Both the position numbers and the translations under genes were made by a program. Under the pieces are notes generated by a model. It searched no databases, was not told the DNA's origin, and worked only from the letters and a program-made list of their open reading frames with translations. A stretch of 61,683 nt of DNA, taken from assembly GCA_944319875.1 (NCBI GenBank), contig CALUFR010000080.1, positions 1 through 61,683 on the forward strand, read 5' to 3'. The stretch is from an uncultured Bacteroides sp. GTDB taxonomy: Bacteria > Bacteroidota > Bacteroidia > Bacteroidales > Bacteroidaceae. Shown one piece after another: positions 61,492 to 61,683 of this stretch; the first letter of the stretch is position 1, and the number at the start of each line of letters is the position of its first letter.

Positions 61492-61499
61492 TATCTTTG
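61492..61499 (+). promoter_or_regulatory. -7 element for the nitroreductase gene
   Basis: TATCTTTG, 57 bases before the ATG at 61556. A reverse TAAATTTG (61471-61478) for the divergent acyltransferase gene overlaps the same region. Confidence 0.55.
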
Positions 61500-61555
61500 C
61501 AACGTTTATCAAGTTTAATCAGAAAGAGACTGCTCTCTTCATTACCAAAAAAGTT

Positions 61556-61683
61556 ATGGAAAGTTTCAGCGAATTGATAAAGAACCGCCGCAGCATGCGC
61601 ATGTTTACGGGCGAAGAATTGTCCCAGGATGAAGTGGTGACGCTGCTGAAGGCGGCCTTGATGGCGCCGACATCGAAGCGCAG
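61556..61683 (+). CDS. Nitroreductase family protein, N-terminal fragment
   Basis: Only the first 42 codons are present; the gene runs off the right edge. MESFSELIKNRRSMRMF and then DEVVTLLKAALMAPTSKR match the FMN-binding N-terminus of nitroreductase-family oxidoreductases (R-R-S-x-R block and A-P-T-S loop). Confidence 0.85.
   Translation, partial: MESFSELIKNRRSMRMFTGEELSQDEVVTLLKAALMAPTSKR

Overview
The window is a chromosomal segment of a Bacteroidales bacterium, most likely a Bacteroides or close relative. The evidence is direct: many genes are preceded by the Bacteroides-type promoter (a TTTG-like -33 element, about 19-20 bases, then TAnnTTTG). The gene content is also typical: SusC/SusD pairs, SusE/SusF, a SusG-like amylase, GHL10 lipoproteins, six-bladed propeller lipoproteins and DUF4924. 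The species cannot be named from the sequence alone.

Layout. 1-3.8 kb: start of pnp (reverse), a DUF4369/thioredoxin-fold lipoprotein, greA with a terminator-like hairpin in its leader, a HIT protein, and a mannose-1-phosphate guanylyltransferase. 3.9-7.7 kb: tRNA-Leu(CAA) followed by a more AT-rich accessory stretch (Fic protein, small ORF, small outer-membrane barrel, a structured 640-base gap, a propeller lipoprotein). 7.7-8.1 kb: a block of tandem repeats. 8.2-13 kb: an ATP-grasp-like protein, a GHL10 lipoprotein, a CstA transporter and a small barrel. 13.2-20.8 kb: thiamine biosynthesis (TPP riboswitch, thiE, thiC, a Thi4-type thiazole synthase) facing a reverse operon of uvrA, thiD and a tenI-like gene. 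21-30.3 kb: a second GHL10 protein, then the reverse run purL, a membrane-anchored AraC/propeller regulator and a two-gene chromate-type transporter. 30.4-43.5 kb: mostly housekeeping (LysE, DUF4924, rfbD, prfC, radical SAM, flavodiiron protein, nagB, Sua5-like, Pif1-like helicase, Cof phosphatase, menA, CPBP protease, MalY-like aminotransferase). 44-60.5 kb: a starch/maltose utilisation locus. 60.5 kb to the end: an acyltransferase and the start of a nitroreductase.

Starch/maltose locus. A LacI-family regulator, an MFS sugar transporter and a GH65 maltose phosphorylase are read to the left. A GH53 galactanase and SusC-SusD-SusE-SusF-SusG are read to the right. Two 14-base operators, exact reverse complements of each other, lie 55-56 bases upstream of the -7 elements for GH53 and for susC, which suggests one regulator controls both. 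The expected route is surface binding and cutting of starch (SusD-G), uptake through SusC, further transport by the MFS protein, and phosphorolysis of maltose by GH65.

The most unusual signal is not a gene. At least five intergenic gaps hold seven tandem arrays with periods of 21, 22 or 23 bp. The sequences differ from array to array, but the architecture recurs, and most units carry a dyad core. Two loci 43 kb apart (7.7-8.0 kb and 50.5-50.7 kb) also share an exact 21-base block next to 21-bp arrays, in opposite orientation. This looks like a family of dispersed, structured intergenic elements.
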